Of a stretch of DNA of 64,000 nt, positions 1 through 8,633 are shown one piece after another; within the stretch, counting starts at the first letter, position 1; every line of letters begins with the position of its first letter. Under the pieces are notes generated by a model. The model was not told the origin of the DNA. It searched no databases and worked only from the letters and a program-made list of their open reading frames with translations. The position numbers were made by a program, and so were the translations under genes. Origin of the DNA: Caenicola sp034331105 (GTDB lineage Bacteria > Synergistota > Synergistia > Synergistales > Synergistaceae); contig JAXQGB010000010.1 in NCBI GenBank assembly GCA_034331105.1, positions 1-64,000 of the forward strand, written 5' to 3'.

Positions 1-137
1 GCAGAGGCTGCCGCGACATAATCCTTCGCGAGCTTTCCAAGGCGACAGGCAAACCAGTAGCAGAGCTTCTGCCTGGAGTTATCAGGCCTCCGGTGAAACC
101 GGTCAAAGCCAAACTATTGGCCGAAGATAACGAATAG
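1..137 (+). CDS. C-terminal fragment of a [2Fe-2S]/BFD-like domain protein (5' truncated)
   Basis: Only the last 44 codons (first full codon at 3, stop TAG 135-137) lie in the window. The fragment has a Cys near its start and ends in a Pro-rich tail containing RPPVKPVK. This resembles the C-terminal tail of the small [2Fe-2S] (BFD-like) subunits of hcn/opine-oxidase type amino-acid dehydrogenases. The next gene, 13 bases downstream, is an FAD oxidoreductase of the family that pairs with such subunits, which supports the reading. The cluster-binding Cys motif is mostly outside the window, so the assignment rests on the tail and the context. Confidence 0.5.
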   Translation, partial: RGCRDIILRELSKATGKPVAELLPGVIRPPVKPVKAKLLAEDNE

Positions 138-150
138 GGGGTAGGGTGCT

Positions 151-1299
151 ATGACTGTAAAAACAGCTGATGTAATTATTGTAGGCGGGGGAGTTCACGG
201 AGCATCCACCGCGTATGAACTGGCAAAAGCCGGTGTAAATGTAGTTCTTTTCGAAAAGGAATATCTTGGCTCAGGCGGTTCAGGCCGTTCTGCAGCAGGC
301 CTTCGTCAGCATTTCGGAACAGAGACGAACCTTGCTATGGCCAAGTACAATCTCGAGGTCTTTCCGACACTTGAGGAAGAACTTGATACAGGTATGTCAC
401 TGGAGTTTACTCAGTGGGGATACATGTGGGTAGCTTACGCAGATACAGTTCTTGCCCAGCTTCAAAAGAACGTTGACCTGCAGAAGAGCATGGACATCCC
501 TTCAGTGATGATGAAACCCGATGAAATTAAGGCACGCTGGCCGTATCTCTGCATGGACGGTATCATCGGAGCCGCTTTCTGCGGCGATGACGGCCACATC
601 AATCCCCAGACGCTGACCCTTTCATATGGTCACGCCGCACGCAGACTTGGCGCAACAGTAAAGACATATTGCCCGGTAGCGAAGCTTCTTGCAGAAAACG
701 GCAAGATAAAGGGTGTAGTCACGGAAGACGGCGAAGAGTGGCATGCTCCAAAAGTCCTCCTCTCTGCAGGTCCATGGTCAACGCCTCTTGCAGCGACTGT
801 GGGAGTAGACCTTCCGGTTTATCCTGAGCGTCATAACATACTCATTACAGAACCGGTGGAAGTCTTTGACTGCCCGATGGTCCTCTGCCTTGACGATGGT
901 GCATACTTCAAGCAGTGCCCGAACGGTACCTTTATGTTTGGACGTGATGATCCGGGCGAACCGCATACCACAGAATCTACAAACAGCGCAAAATTCCTCG
1001 AAGGCGTTACGAAGAGCGTATTGAAGAGGATCCCGGCACTCAGCGGAGTAAGGGTAGTCCGTCAGTGGTCAGGTCCTTACGACAACACACCCGACCACAA
1101 CGCAATAATCGACTGGACTCCTGTTGAAGGACTGCTTGTAAACTGCGGCTGGAGCGGTCACGGACTTCAGTTCGGACCTTCGGGCGGAAGAGTCTGCAAA
1201 GAGTTCCTCATGGGTGAAAAGCCATTTGTAGACCTTTACCGTTTCCGTCTTGCAAGATTTGCTGAGAACGATCTTTTCTTCGAACCGGCATTCATCTAA
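151..1299 (+). CDS. FAD-dependent oxidoreductase, DAO/sarcosine oxidase beta family
   Basis: 382 aa. A dinucleotide-binding motif G12-x-G14-xx-G17 followed by an acidic residue at E35 marks the FAD site. The rest has the usual DAO-family layout, ending with a GWSGHGLQFGPSGG segment that closes over the flavin. The family oxidises secondary or D-amino acids (proline, sarcosine, glycine-type substrates). Clustering with a small [2Fe-2S] protein just upstream suggests the catalytic subunit of a multi-subunit dehydrogenase rather than an H2O2-producing oxidase. There is no signal peptide, so it is cytoplasmic. A purine-rich SD (AGGGGGTAGGG) precedes the ATG. The substrate is not determined. Confidence 0.85.
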   Translation: MTVKTADVIIVGGGVHGASTAYELAKAGVNVVLFEKEYLGSGGSGRSAAGLRQHFGTETNLAMAKYNLEVFPTLEEELDTGMSLEFTQWGYMWVAYADTVLAQLQKNVDLQKSMDIPSVMMKPDEIKARWPYLCMDGIIGAAFCGDDGHINPQTLTLSYGHAARRLGATVKTYCPVAKLLAENGKIKGVVTEDGEEWHAPKVLLSAGPWSTPLAATVGVDLPVYPERHNILITEPVEVFDCPMVLCLDDGAYFKQCPNGTFMFGRDDPGEPHTTESTNSAKFLEGVTKSVLKRIPALSGVRVVRQWSGPYDNTPDHNAIIDWTPVEGLLVNCGWSGHGLQFGPSGGRVCKEFLMGEKPFVDLYRFRLARFAENDLFFEPAFI

Positions 1300-1321
1300 T
1301 ATCAGCACAAAAAATAAATAC

Positions 1322-1371
1322 ATCAAGGGACGGACATTTTGATGTCTGTCCCTTGATTTCTGTCTTGCCTT
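1322..1371 (+). terminator. Hairpin terminator after the FAD oxidoreductase
   Basis: ATCAAGGGACGGACAT (1322-1337) pairs with ATGTCTGTCCCTTGAT (1341-1356), with one G-T wobble, across a short loop. A T-rich tail (not an uninterrupted T-run) follows to about 1371. It ends the transcript from the oxidoreductase genes. Confidence 0.6.
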
Positions 1372-1488
1372 TTATTTCACAAAGTGGTATAACGAGTCGC
1401 GGACTCTCTTGCGCTGAGTCTGAAGTGACCCTTTTTAGTTATTAAATATGGATATTACATCCTGCTGTATAAGGGGCAAAAATCAGAA

Positions 1489-1935
1489 ATGAACCGTCGC
1501 AGCGTTGGCGTTTTTTTAAATAAATTAATATTTGCAGTTGTGATAGGCATTTTTGTATTTGCCTCCTATTCCATATCTGCCTCCTTGGCCTTTATGGTCC
1601 CTTCAGAATTTGATCGCGATCAGAATTATTCATCCTTACCTTCGCACTTTATGCCGATAGGAACGCCCAACTTTCCTGACACTCCTTTATCACCGGATCA
1701 GGATGAGGATGGACTGCCTGCTGCTCTGAGAAACTTCTGCGAAGCGTTCGGCAACACGGGGACATGTAATTTAAGGGCGAGAAATAAAACTTTATCTCAG
1801 TTAGCAGAGGGTTTTTTGACGTCCGCTGACGGAAGTTGCCCAATTCCCTCAATTTTTGAACTAAACTTTTGCGGTTCCGAAAACATTTGTGCAAAAGCTT
1901 TCTACAGCGTTAAAACCACACGTAAACTGGAATAA
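1489..1935 (+). CDS. Possible small secreted or membrane-anchored protein, unknown
   Basis: 148 codons from ATG. Residues 10-35 form a hydrophobic stretch after a basic start (MNRR), like a signal peptide or single membrane anchor. The remainder is polar, with six cysteines and no family I recognise. The only upstream purine run is AGGGG about 12 bases from the ATG, a weak SD. The interval 1300-2107 holds nothing else convincing, so this may be a real lineage-specific gene, a decayed gene, or a chance frame. Treat as unproven. Confidence 0.25.
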   Translation: MNRRSVGVFLNKLIFAVVIGIFVFASYSISASLAFMVPSEFDRDQNYSSLPSHFMPIGTPNFPDTPLSPDQDEDGLPAALRNFCEAFGNTGTCNLRARNKTLSQLAEGFLTSADGSCPIPSIFELNFCGSENICAKAFYSVKTTRKLE

Positions 1936-2107
1936 ACCACCTCCAACGTTCATTTCTTTTAAAAATTGACATGTCTGCTCTGTGGGAGGAGACATGTGTC
2001 CTGTGCCGGCCTCCGGAAAGGAAAGACTATCCCTGCGATGTTTATGGGACAGCCGTTTCATGCCTGCACTTCTCTTTTTATCTGTTTAACGGTTGGAGGT
2101 AATGGAA

Positions 2108-2299
2108 ATGTCCGAAATTGTTTCAATGAGTTCAAATTTCACCGGGCCCATAGGTGCTCTGGTGATGTCATTAATAGCAATGAGCATAGTTTTTCTTGTG
2201 ATAGTAGGATTGATGCTTGTGATGGTAGTTACACATAAACTGGTGAATGCCTCAATGTCGGCAAAATCTTCAAAAAACAGCGTAAAGGAGAGCAATTGA
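2108..2299 (+). CDS. OadG-family small gamma subunit of a Na+ pump decarboxylase
   Basis: 63 aa. One N-terminal transmembrane helix (about residues 12-40, rich in Val, Ile and Met, starting GPIGALVMSLIAMSIVFLV) is followed by a short basic and serine-rich tail. This helix closely matches the helix of the larger gamma/delta subunit at 41699. The family is the small membrane-anchoring subunit of biotin-dependent decarboxylase pumps. The start at 2108 is chosen because GGAGG (2095-2099) sits 8 bases upstream; the in-frame ATG at 2102 is too close. The beta-subunit gene begins 2 bases after its stop. No alpha or biotin-carrier gene is next to it. Confidence 0.8.
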   Translation: MSEIVSMSSNFTGPIGALVMSLIAMSIVFLVIVGLMLVMVVTHKLVNASMSAKSSKNSVKESN

Positions 2300-2300
2300 A

Positions 2301-3425
2301 ATGGAACTCTACCTTAGCGCTCTTAAGGGAGTAGTCGATCAGTCCGGCATCATCGCCCTAAGCGGCGGAAACTTGGTAATGCTTTTTGTCTCATTTGTTC
2401 TTCTTTACCTGGCAGTAGCCAAGGGCTTTGAGCCTCTCCTGCTCCTTCCGATAGCTTTCGGATGTCTTCTTGTCAACCTGCCGCTCTCAGGGATAATTGA
2501 CGAAGGAGGTTTCCTTTATTTTGTGAAATTTGGAATAGATCACGAGCTATACCCCATAATAATTTTTATGGGGATCGGCGCCCTGACAGACTTTGGTCCC
2601 CTTCTTGCAAACCCCGTGACGTTTATGCTCGGAGCGGCAGCCCAGCTGGGAGTTTTCATTGCTGTAATAGGGGCAATGACAATGGGCTTCACGATCCAGG
2701 AAGCAGCTGGAATCGGGATAATCGGAGGTGCAGACGGCCCCACTGCTATCTATCTCTGCGCAAAGCTCGCAAAGGATATCCTGCCGGCTGTTGCAGTAGC
2801 AGCGTACAGCTATATGTCATTAGTACCTCTTATTCAGCCGCCGGTGATAAAACTTCTGACAACCAAAGAAGACCGTGCCATAAAGATGCAGCAACTTCGC
2901 CCTGTATCACGCAGCGAGAGGATCCTCTTCCCGATAGTATCCACTATTGCCTGCGGACTTATCCTTCCGGCATCTGTCCCCCTTATAGGTATGCTGATGT
3001 TCGGAAACTTGCTTCGTGAATGCGGATGTACAGAGAGACTAAGTCTGGCGGCGCAGAACGAGGTCCTTAATGCTACGACTATCTTCCTTGGAATATCGGT
3101 GGGAGCGACCATGAATGCGGAATCTTTCCTCAGAATAGAGACGCTGATGATAATTTGTCTTGGCCTGGTGGCATTTATTTTCAGCACAGCCGGCGGAGTC
3201 ATCTTCGGACAGATAATGAAAATATCTACAAAGGGTAAGGTCAACCCCATTATCGGAGCAGCAGGTGTCTCAGCTGTTCCAATGGCAGCAAGGGTCTGCC
3301 AGAAGGTCGTTCAGAAAGAATTTCCCGGATCTTACATCCTTATGCATGCAATGGGGCCGAATGTTGCAGGTGTCATTGGTACCGCGGTTGCTGCGGGGGC
3401 TATGCTTACATTACTTTCAAGGTAG
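2301..3425 (+). CDS. Na+-translocating decarboxylase beta subunit, orphan paralogue
   Basis: 374 aa, hydrophobic throughout, the same length as and strongly similar to the beta subunit at 42561-43685. The family signature GIIGGADGPTAIY (about residues 140-152) contains the conserved Asp needed for Na+ binding and transport in OadB/MmdB/GcdB proteins. Also present are NATTIFLGISVGATM and the C-terminal MHAMGPNVAGVIGTAVAAGAML. It forms a two-gene unit with the small gamma subunit (2 bp gap). Without its own carboxyltransferase it may exchange into the mmd complex or serve a decarboxylase alpha subunit coded elsewhere. Confidence 0.92.
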   Translation: MELYLSALKGVVDQSGIIALSGGNLVMLFVSFVLLYLAVAKGFEPLLLLPIAFGCLLVNLPLSGIIDEGGFLYFVKFGIDHELYPIIIFMGIGALTDFGPLLANPVTFMLGAAAQLGVFIAVIGAMTMGFTIQEAAGIGIIGGADGPTAIYLCAKLAKDILPAVAVAAYSYMSLVPLIQPPVIKLLTTKEDRAIKMQQLRPVSRSERILFPIVSTIACGLILPASVPLIGMLMFGNLLRECGCTERLSLAAQNEVLNATTIFLGISVGATMNAESFLRIETLMIICLGLVAFIFSTAGGVIFGQIMKISTKGKVNPIIGAAGVSAVPMAARVCQKVVQKEFPGSYILMHAMGPNVAGVIGTAVAAGAMLTLLSR

Positions 3426-3436
3426 AAAGGTTTTAT

Positions 3437-3544
3437 ATGCAGATCATTGAGATATTGCTTTGTACTGCTGCTGCGCTTGCACTCTCGTTTTTTGCATCAT
3501 GGTCAGTACATTTCCATACCGGCAGAAAAAAAGAGCAAAGATAA
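3437..3544 (+). CDS. Putative 35-aa single-helix membrane microprotein
   Basis: The frame starts ATG 11 bases after the beta-subunit stop and ends TAA 3542-3544. It codes for a short acidic start, one hydrophobic helix (about residues 3-24, rich in Leu and Ala) and a basic tail ending GRKKEQR. AAAGG (3426-3430) lies 6 bases upstream and a terminator follows directly, so it has the position and architecture of a third gene of the oadG-oadB unit. No homology is claimed. Confidence 0.4.
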   Translation: MQIIEILLCTAAALALSFFASWSVHFHTGRKKEQR

Positions 3545-3566
3545 GCGTATTCTGCCTTATAATAGT

Positions 3567-3623
3567 ATCCGGCAGACTTCGTTCCGATGATCGGAAATGA
3601 AGGACCTGCCGGTGATTTTTTTG
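3567..3623 (+). terminator. Long hairpin terminator after the orphan oadG-oadB unit
   Basis: CCGGCAG (3569-3575) pairs with CTGCCGG (3606-3612). A nested perfect stem TTCCGA/TCGGAA (3582-3596) sits inside it, and the tail is TGATTTTTTT. It separates the pump genes from the LysR gene. Confidence 0.75.
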
Positions 3624-3743
3624 TCAACAACAGATATGCATACAACTTAAAGGGAATAAAATAATCTTATAATTGCTTGCATAATGCAGTGATTGGAATT
3701 ATATTCAGAAGGCTTTCAAATAATGCTGTAGGGGTGAGAGCCA

Positions 3744-4634
3744 ATGCACGAAAAAGGGATAGAAACTTTTTTGGCCGTGTCGATGTCCAGGACGCTTGGA
3801 AAAGCTGCTGAGCTCTTGAATGTTACTCAATCTACAGTGAGTTACAACCTGAATGAGCTGGAAAGCGAAATGGGCATGATGCTTGTTGACCGCCAGAAAG
3901 GAATGAAATCGATCAGCCTGACCCCTGCAGGAGAGAGCTTCCTTCCACTTGCTTTGAAATGGCAGGAGGTCAGCAGGGAGATCGGGAACGCCCGTAATCC
4001 CGGCTCTGCTTTTTCACTGGCTGTAGGGGGTTCCGAAACAGTAAACTACAGGCTTCTGCCAAAAGTATACAAAGACCTGCTGGAACATGATCCTCCAGTC
4101 TACCTCAGGCTGCTGACAGACCCCACCGACCAGATGTACCAGGCAGTTGAAAGCCGCGCAATAGACCTTGCCATTGTCCTCCACGAGGAGACGACAAGGT
4201 ACGTCCAGATAGATCCCTTTTTTAAGGAAAGCCTCGTGGTAGCCAGAATACCTAATGAAGATGAAAGTTTATCAAATGTCATCCAGCCGGAATTTTTAAT
4301 GCCGGAGCTTGAGTTCTATATCGAATGGAGCAGCGGATACCGTCTGTGGCACGACCATATCTGGGATCCCATAAGGACTGCCAAGATGAGGCTCGATTCT
4401 GTCAACCTTGTTGGAGCTTTCATGGACAAGCCGGGCCAGTGGTGCATGGTCCCCTGTTCTGCCATGGAAGAACTTAAGGTTGGAAATGACAGGATCGTCT
4501 TTCAAAGGATATCGGAAGATCCGCCCGAGCTGGTCTACTATAAAATAACGCACAGATACCCCAGGGCCAGCGCTCTTCCGGGACTTTCGATCTTCGATGA
4601 AGTGGTCAAGGAATATGGATTTGGGGTAAAATAA
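3744..4634 (+). CDS. LysR-family transcriptional regulator
   Basis: 296 aa. Residues 1-60 form a winged HTH (ETFLAVSMSRTLGKAAELLN, then TQSTVSYNLNELE). Residues 88-295 are the effector-binding domain, a two-lobed periplasmic-binding-like fold. An SD-like GGGGTGAG lies upstream of the ATG. It is transcribed in the same direction as deoC, 16 bases downstream, rather than divergently from a target as is usual for LysR genes. The effector is unknown. deoC and the TRAP-TAXI genes that follow are the natural candidates for its targets. Confidence 0.9.
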   Translation: MHEKGIETFLAVSMSRTLGKAAELLNVTQSTVSYNLNELESEMGMMLVDRQKGMKSISLTPAGESFLPLALKWQEVSREIGNARNPGSAFSLAVGGSETVNYRLLPKVYKDLLEHDPPVYLRLLTDPTDQMYQAVESRAIDLAIVLHEETTRYVQIDPFFKESLVVARIPNEDESLSNVIQPEFLMPELEFYIEWSSGYRLWHDHIWDPIRTAKMRLDSVNLVGAFMDKPGQWCMVPCSAMEELKVGNDRIVFQRISEDPPELVYYKITHRYPRASALPGLSIFDEVVKEYGFGVK

Positions 4635-4650
4635 AAATGGAGTGGCTTAA

Positions 4651-5301
4651 ATGGATATCGCAAATTATATAGATCATACAAATTTGGATCCTGCAGCGAA
4701 AACAGACGAAATTTTGAGGCTTTGCGACGAGGCTTCGGAGTGGCAATTCGCATCAGTCTGTGTCAATCCGTGCTACGTGGCTCTTGCTTCAGAAAGGCTT
4801 AAGGGCAAAGGTGTAAAAGTTTGCTCTGTCGTTGGTTTTCCTCTTGGTTCAAACACAATGTCATCAAAGTCTTACGAGGCAGAGATGGCTTATAAGGACG
4901 GAGCGTCAGAAATTGACATGGTGATGAACATATCACATGTTAAGAACGGATCCTACGATCTGCTCAGAGAAGATATCGCGGGAGTCGTAAGGTCTGTTCC
5001 TGACTGTAAGGTCAAAGTCATCATGGAAACCTGCCTTTTGGAAGACGATGAAATAATAAGAGCCTGCAGTGAGGCAGTCAAAGCAGGTGCACATTTCCTC
5101 AAAACCTCGACGGGATTTTCATCGGGAGGGGCAACTGTCAGGCATGTTGAACTTATCAGACGCAGTCTGCCTCCTGAAATAGGTGTTAAAGCGTCAGGAG
5201 GGATAAGAGACAGGGAAACCGCAGAGGCAATGATAGCAGCGGGAGCAAACAGGCTGGGTACGTCTCGTTCTGTTTTTATATGTAAAATAATGTCAGAATA
5301 A
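4651..5301 (+). CDS. deoC: Deoxyribose-phosphate aldolase
   Basis: 216 aa, normal family length. It cleaves 2-deoxyribose-5-phosphate to glyceraldehyde-3-phosphate and acetaldehyde in deoxynucleoside breakdown. Class I aldolase features are present: Asp89 (EIDMV), the Schiff-base Lys151 in LKTSTGFS, and Lys180 in the VKASGGIR loop, plus the phosphate-binding GGIRD/GANRLGTS region near the C-terminus. Cytoplasmic. It starts 16 bases after the LysR stop and is probably cotranscribed with it. No other deo genes (deoA, deoB, deoD) are in the window. Confidence 0.95.
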   Translation: MDIANYIDHTNLDPAAKTDEILRLCDEASEWQFASVCVNPCYVALASERLKGKGVKVCSVVGFPLGSNTMSSKSYEAEMAYKDGASEIDMVMNISHVKNGSYDLLREDIAGVVRSVPDCKVKVIMETCLLEDDEIIRACSEAVKAGAHFLKTSTGFSSGGATVRHVELIRRSLPPEIGVKASGGIRDRETAEAMIAAGANRLGTSRSVFICKIMSE

Positions 5302-5430
5302 TATATAGTAAATTTTAATAATCAAAAATCTTAGAGATGCCTTGACAAACTAAAATAGATCAACGAATATTAAAGGAGTTTGTGCAAAAAATGCAGCTTA
5401 TGCAAAGTCTCCACAAGGGAGGAATTTTCA

Positions 5431-7437
5431 GTGAGTGAATCAGAAATAAAAACAGCAGAATTGTTGCAGGAAGGAGATCAGAAGATAGATCTTGATGACC
5501 TTATGCGCAAGTATGATACAGAAGCGCGCTTCAGGACACTGGAAGGCTGGCAGTTAAAGCTCGTAGCTTTGATAGCCATTGCTATGTCGTGCTTCCATTT
5601 CTATACTTCGGGTTTCGGACTTCTTCTTGCTCAGAAACAGGGAGCGGTGCACCTTGCCTTTACCCTTTGCCTTGTCTTCCTTCTTTACCCTGCAACTTCA
5701 AAGCAGTCGAAGACCAGCGGTATCCCTTTTTATGATTTTATACTTGGCGCAGTCGGCGTGGCTTCAGCCATGTATCTGGTCGTATTTTTCAACGACCTTA
5801 CCACTAGGGCCGGACTACCGACGCAAACAGACCTTATTATGGGGTTCCTGCTTATTGTTACATTGCTGGAAGCTACCAGGAGAATATCGAACCCGGTACT
5901 GCCATGTCTTGCTGTTACAGCGCTCCTATACTGCTATTTCGGGCGCTCGCTTCCGGATATGATAGCCCACAGAGGATTCTCTATCCCCCGTATCGTAAAC
6001 CACATGTATCTTGGAACAGAGGGTATATTTGGCACGCCGCTGGAAGTATCTTCGACCTTTGTATTTATGTTTATACTTTTCGGTTCTGTGCTTGAAAAGA
6101 CGGGACTCGGGAAGTTCATCATTGACCTTTCCATGGCTCTGGCCGGATGGTCTACAGGCGGTCCTGCGAAGGTCGCTGTTGTCAGTTCCGGCCTTATGGG
6201 GACAGTTTCAGGTTCATCGGTAGCAAACGTATGTACGACAGGTATGTTCACGATACCTCTTATGAAAAGCGTTGGCTACGAGCCGCACTTTGCGGGCGCA
6301 GTTGAAGCAGTTGCATCCACAGGGGGACAGATCATGCCTCCCGTAATGGGGGCAGGTGCTTTCATTATGGCACAGTTCCTGGGAGTTCCTTACCTGGAAG
6401 TAGCTCTTGCCGCGGTAGTTCCTGCACTTCTCTATTACTTTGCAGTCATGGTCCAGGTACACTTTGAAGCCACGCGGCTTGGACTTAAAGGTATTCCGTG
6501 GGCGCAGCTCCCTCCGCTTTGGCCGCTCATAAAATCAAAAGGTTTCCTTCTTATACCGTTGATAGCTATAATTTATTTCCTTATCGCTGGATATACTCCG
6601 CTAAGAGCAGCATTTAACGGCATTCTTGTAAGCTTTGCTCTTTCGTGGCTGAACAAGGAAACCAGATTGACACCGACGCGTATTCTGGAGGCATTCCAAT
6701 CAGGAGCCAGAGGCGCAATAGGTGTGGCCTGTGCATGTGCAACTGTCGGAATGGTAGTCGGTATGGGTACGCTTACAGGCCTGGCCCTTCGAATAGCAAA
6801 CGCAATAGTGACCCTTGCAGGCGGAAGCAAGATACTTACCCTCTTTTATACCATGCTTGCCAGTATAATTCTCGGGACAGGATTACCGACAACAGCCAAC
6901 TTCATAGTTACAAGCACGATGGCGGCACCTGCCCTCTTTAAACTGGGAGTACCGGCAAAAGCGGCATACATGTTCGTCTTCTATTTCGGTATAGCAGCTG
7001 ACCTGACTCCTCCTGTCGCTCTGGCGGCATACGCAGGCTCGGGTATTGCTGGCTCTGACCCTATGAAGACGGGGGTAACAGCCTTTAAGCTTGCCCTTGC
7101 CGGATTTCTGATCCCCTATATCTATGTCTATAATCCGATGCTCCTATTTATAGATGTGGTGCCTCTTCAGATGGTCCAGGCTATTTTCACGGCTATGCTC
7201 GGAGTATTCCTGCTCTCAATGTTCACTATCGGATACTATAAAGCTTCTATACCACTGTATCTCCGGGTGGTCGCCTTTGCTGGAGCCCTAGGCCTCCTTA
7301 TTCCGGGCAACATGACTGACGCCGGCGGACTTGCTGTTCTCGTGCTTATTTATGTAATTCAGACAGCAAAAGCGAAAAGCATAGCTAAGAAGAGAGCAGC
7401 TGAGACAGTTGCGGACGATGCAGATAAGTCAGAATAG
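5431..7437 (+). CDS. TRAP transporter fused 4TM/12TM permease, TAXI type
   Basis: About 668 aa. The N-terminal cytoplasmic segment is followed by a DctQ-like 4-helix part (about residues 40-180) and a DctM-like 12-helix part with conserved GSSVANVCTTG, STGGQIMPPVMGAGAFIMA, GTGLPTTANFI and ADLTPPVALAAYAGSG. These are hallmarks of TRAP-TAXI membrane proteins, which import organic or amino acids using an ion gradient. GTG 5431 is chosen as start because AGGGAGGA lies about 7 bases upstream and the N-terminus then matches the paralogue at 57189. Its binding protein follows at 7557. A weak TTGACA box (5342-5347) lies upstream. Confidence 0.93.
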   Translation: MSESEIKTAELLQEGDQKIDLDDLMRKYDTEARFRTLEGWQLKLVALIAIAMSCFHFYTSGFGLLLAQKQGAVHLAFTLCLVFLLYPATSKQSKTSGIPFYDFILGAVGVASAMYLVVFFNDLTTRAGLPTQTDLIMGFLLIVTLLEATRRISNPVLPCLAVTALLYCYFGRSLPDMIAHRGFSIPRIVNHMYLGTEGIFGTPLEVSSTFVFMFILFGSVLEKTGLGKFIIDLSMALAGWSTGGPAKVAVVSSGLMGTVSGSSVANVCTTGMFTIPLMKSVGYEPHFAGAVEAVASTGGQIMPPVMGAGAFIMAQFLGVPYLEVALAAVVPALLYYFAVMVQVHFEATRLGLKGIPWAQLPPLWPLIKSKGFLLIPLIAIIYFLIAGYTPLRAAFNGILVSFALSWLNKETRLTPTRILEAFQSGARGAIGVACACATVGMVVGMGTLTGLALRIANAIVTLAGGSKILTLFYTMLASIILGTGLPTTANFIVTSTMAAPALFKLGVPAKAAYMFVFYFGIAADLTPPVALAAYAGSGIAGSDPMKTGVTAFKLALAGFLIPYIYVYNPMLLFIDVVPLQMVQAIFTAMLGVFLLSMFTIGYYKASIPLYLRVVAFAGALGLLIPGNMTDAGGLAVLVLIYVIQTAKAKSIAKKRAAETVADDADKSE

Positions 7438-7556
7438 ACAAAATGATGTACTAAATACTGATTTATTTAACAGTTTTATGTTCTAAAATCTGGTTGTATT
7501 CGGGCTGATATCAGTTCGTTCAACAAACATAAAATCATTATAGGGAGGAACAATTA

Positions 7557-8510
7557 ATGAAGAAAGTCATCATCGTAACACTTGTAGCGCTTCTTGCAGC
7601 ATTTTCATTTACAGCAGTGGCTTCAGCAGCAACATACATGTCCGTCGCAACAGGCGGCACTTCCGGCACCTACTATGCAGTAGGCGGAGCCCTTGCGGCA
7701 GCGGTAACAAAAGACGGAAAGATCCAGTGCACAGCAGAGACAGGAAACGCGTCAGTTGCCAACGCCAACCTTATCTCCACAAAGGGTATCGAGATCGCGT
7801 TCGTACAGAACGACATCACCTTCTGGGCGGTAAATGGTCAGCTTATGTTCCAGGGTAAACCCCTCAAGAATATCCGCGCCATAGCCTCCCTCTATCCTGA
7901 ACACGTACAGGTCGTCATTGCCAAGGATTCAGGCATTAAATCGATCAATGACCTTAAAGGCAAGCGCGTAGGCGTTGGAGCCCCCGGTTCAGGCGTCGAA
8001 GGCGACGTACAGGCTATTTTCGGAGTAGCGGGACTTACCTACAAAGATCTCAAACAGGCAAACTTCCTGGACTTCGGTGCTACTGCAAGCCGCTTTAAGG
8101 ACAACCAGATCGATGCAGGTTTCGTTGTCGCCGGTTACCCGACAGCAGCTATCATGGACCTCACTACGACCAAGGACGTAGGCCTTCTCAACTTTGACAA
8201 GCCTTTCCTTGACAAGCTCAACAAGCAGTATCCCTTCTTTGTCGCCAGCAAGATCCCCGGCGGGACATACAAGGGTATAGATAAGGACACGGTAACCCCT
8301 GCCGTTATGGCTATCCTTATCACGCACGCAGATGTTCCTGAGCAGCAGATCTATGATTTTGTAAGCTCAATGTTCAAGAACCTCGATGATATCGCGGCAG
8401 TACACGCTAAGGGTAAGGAAATCACACTCAAGGGTGCTCTTGACGGACTTACAGCTCCTCTTCACCCCGGCGCAGCGAAGTTCTACAAAGAGAAGGGACT
8501 CCTTAAGTAA
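7557..8510 (+). CDS. TRAP transporter solute-binding protein, TAXI family
   Basis: 317 aa. A signal peptide (about residues 1-24: basic MKK, hydrophobic core, ends ASAA) directs it to the periplasm. The mature part starts with the TAXI pattern SVATGGTSGTYYAVGGALA and continues with a two-lobed binding fold (LKGKRVGVGAPGSGVEGD, about residues 129-146). It binds a small anionic substrate and delivers it to the permease 120 bases upstream. A strong SD (AGGGAGG) precedes the ATG. Ligand unknown. It is a paralogue of the protein at 56167. Confidence 0.95.
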   Translation: MKKVIIVTLVALLAAFSFTAVASAATYMSVATGGTSGTYYAVGGALAAAVTKDGKIQCTAETGNASVANANLISTKGIEIAFVQNDITFWAVNGQLMFQGKPLKNIRAIASLYPEHVQVVIAKDSGIKSINDLKGKRVGVGAPGSGVEGDVQAIFGVAGLTYKDLKQANFLDFGATASRFKDNQIDAGFVVAGYPTAAIMDLTTTKDVGLLNFDKPFLDKLNKQYPFFVASKIPGGTYKGIDKDTVTPAVMAILITHADVPEQQIYDFVSSMFKNLDDIAAVHAKGKEITLKGALDGLTAPLHPGAAKFYKEKGLLK

Positions 8511-8540
8511 GAGTTCTTTCAGCAACAGTTTAACAGCAAA

Positions 8541-8570
8541 GGTCCCGCGAATTCGCGGGGCCTTTTTATT
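8541..8570 (+). terminator. Rho-independent terminator after the TAXI binding protein
   Basis: GGTCCCGCG (8541-8549) pairs with CGCGGGGCC (8554-8562) across an AATT loop, followed by TTTTTATTT. This is the end of the TRAP-TAXI operon. Confidence 0.9.
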
Positions 8571-8601
8571 TTGACCTGTGGCAAAAAGCATCTGGTATAC
8601 T
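8571..8601 (+). promoter_or_regulatory. Sigma-70-like promoter for the MFS gene
   Basis: TTGACC (8571-8576) and TATACT (8596-8601) with a 19-base spacer, just after the terminator and 32 bases before the chosen ATG. The spacer is slightly long. Confidence 0.5.
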
Positions 8602-8633
8602 CTATTCATGACTTAAACCCGGAGAGAGGTCAA

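Noticed and set aside
1966..2238. 90-codon frame over the oadG-like gene
   Set aside because: Overlaps the real 63-aa gamma subunit in another frame; no SD and no recognisable domain.
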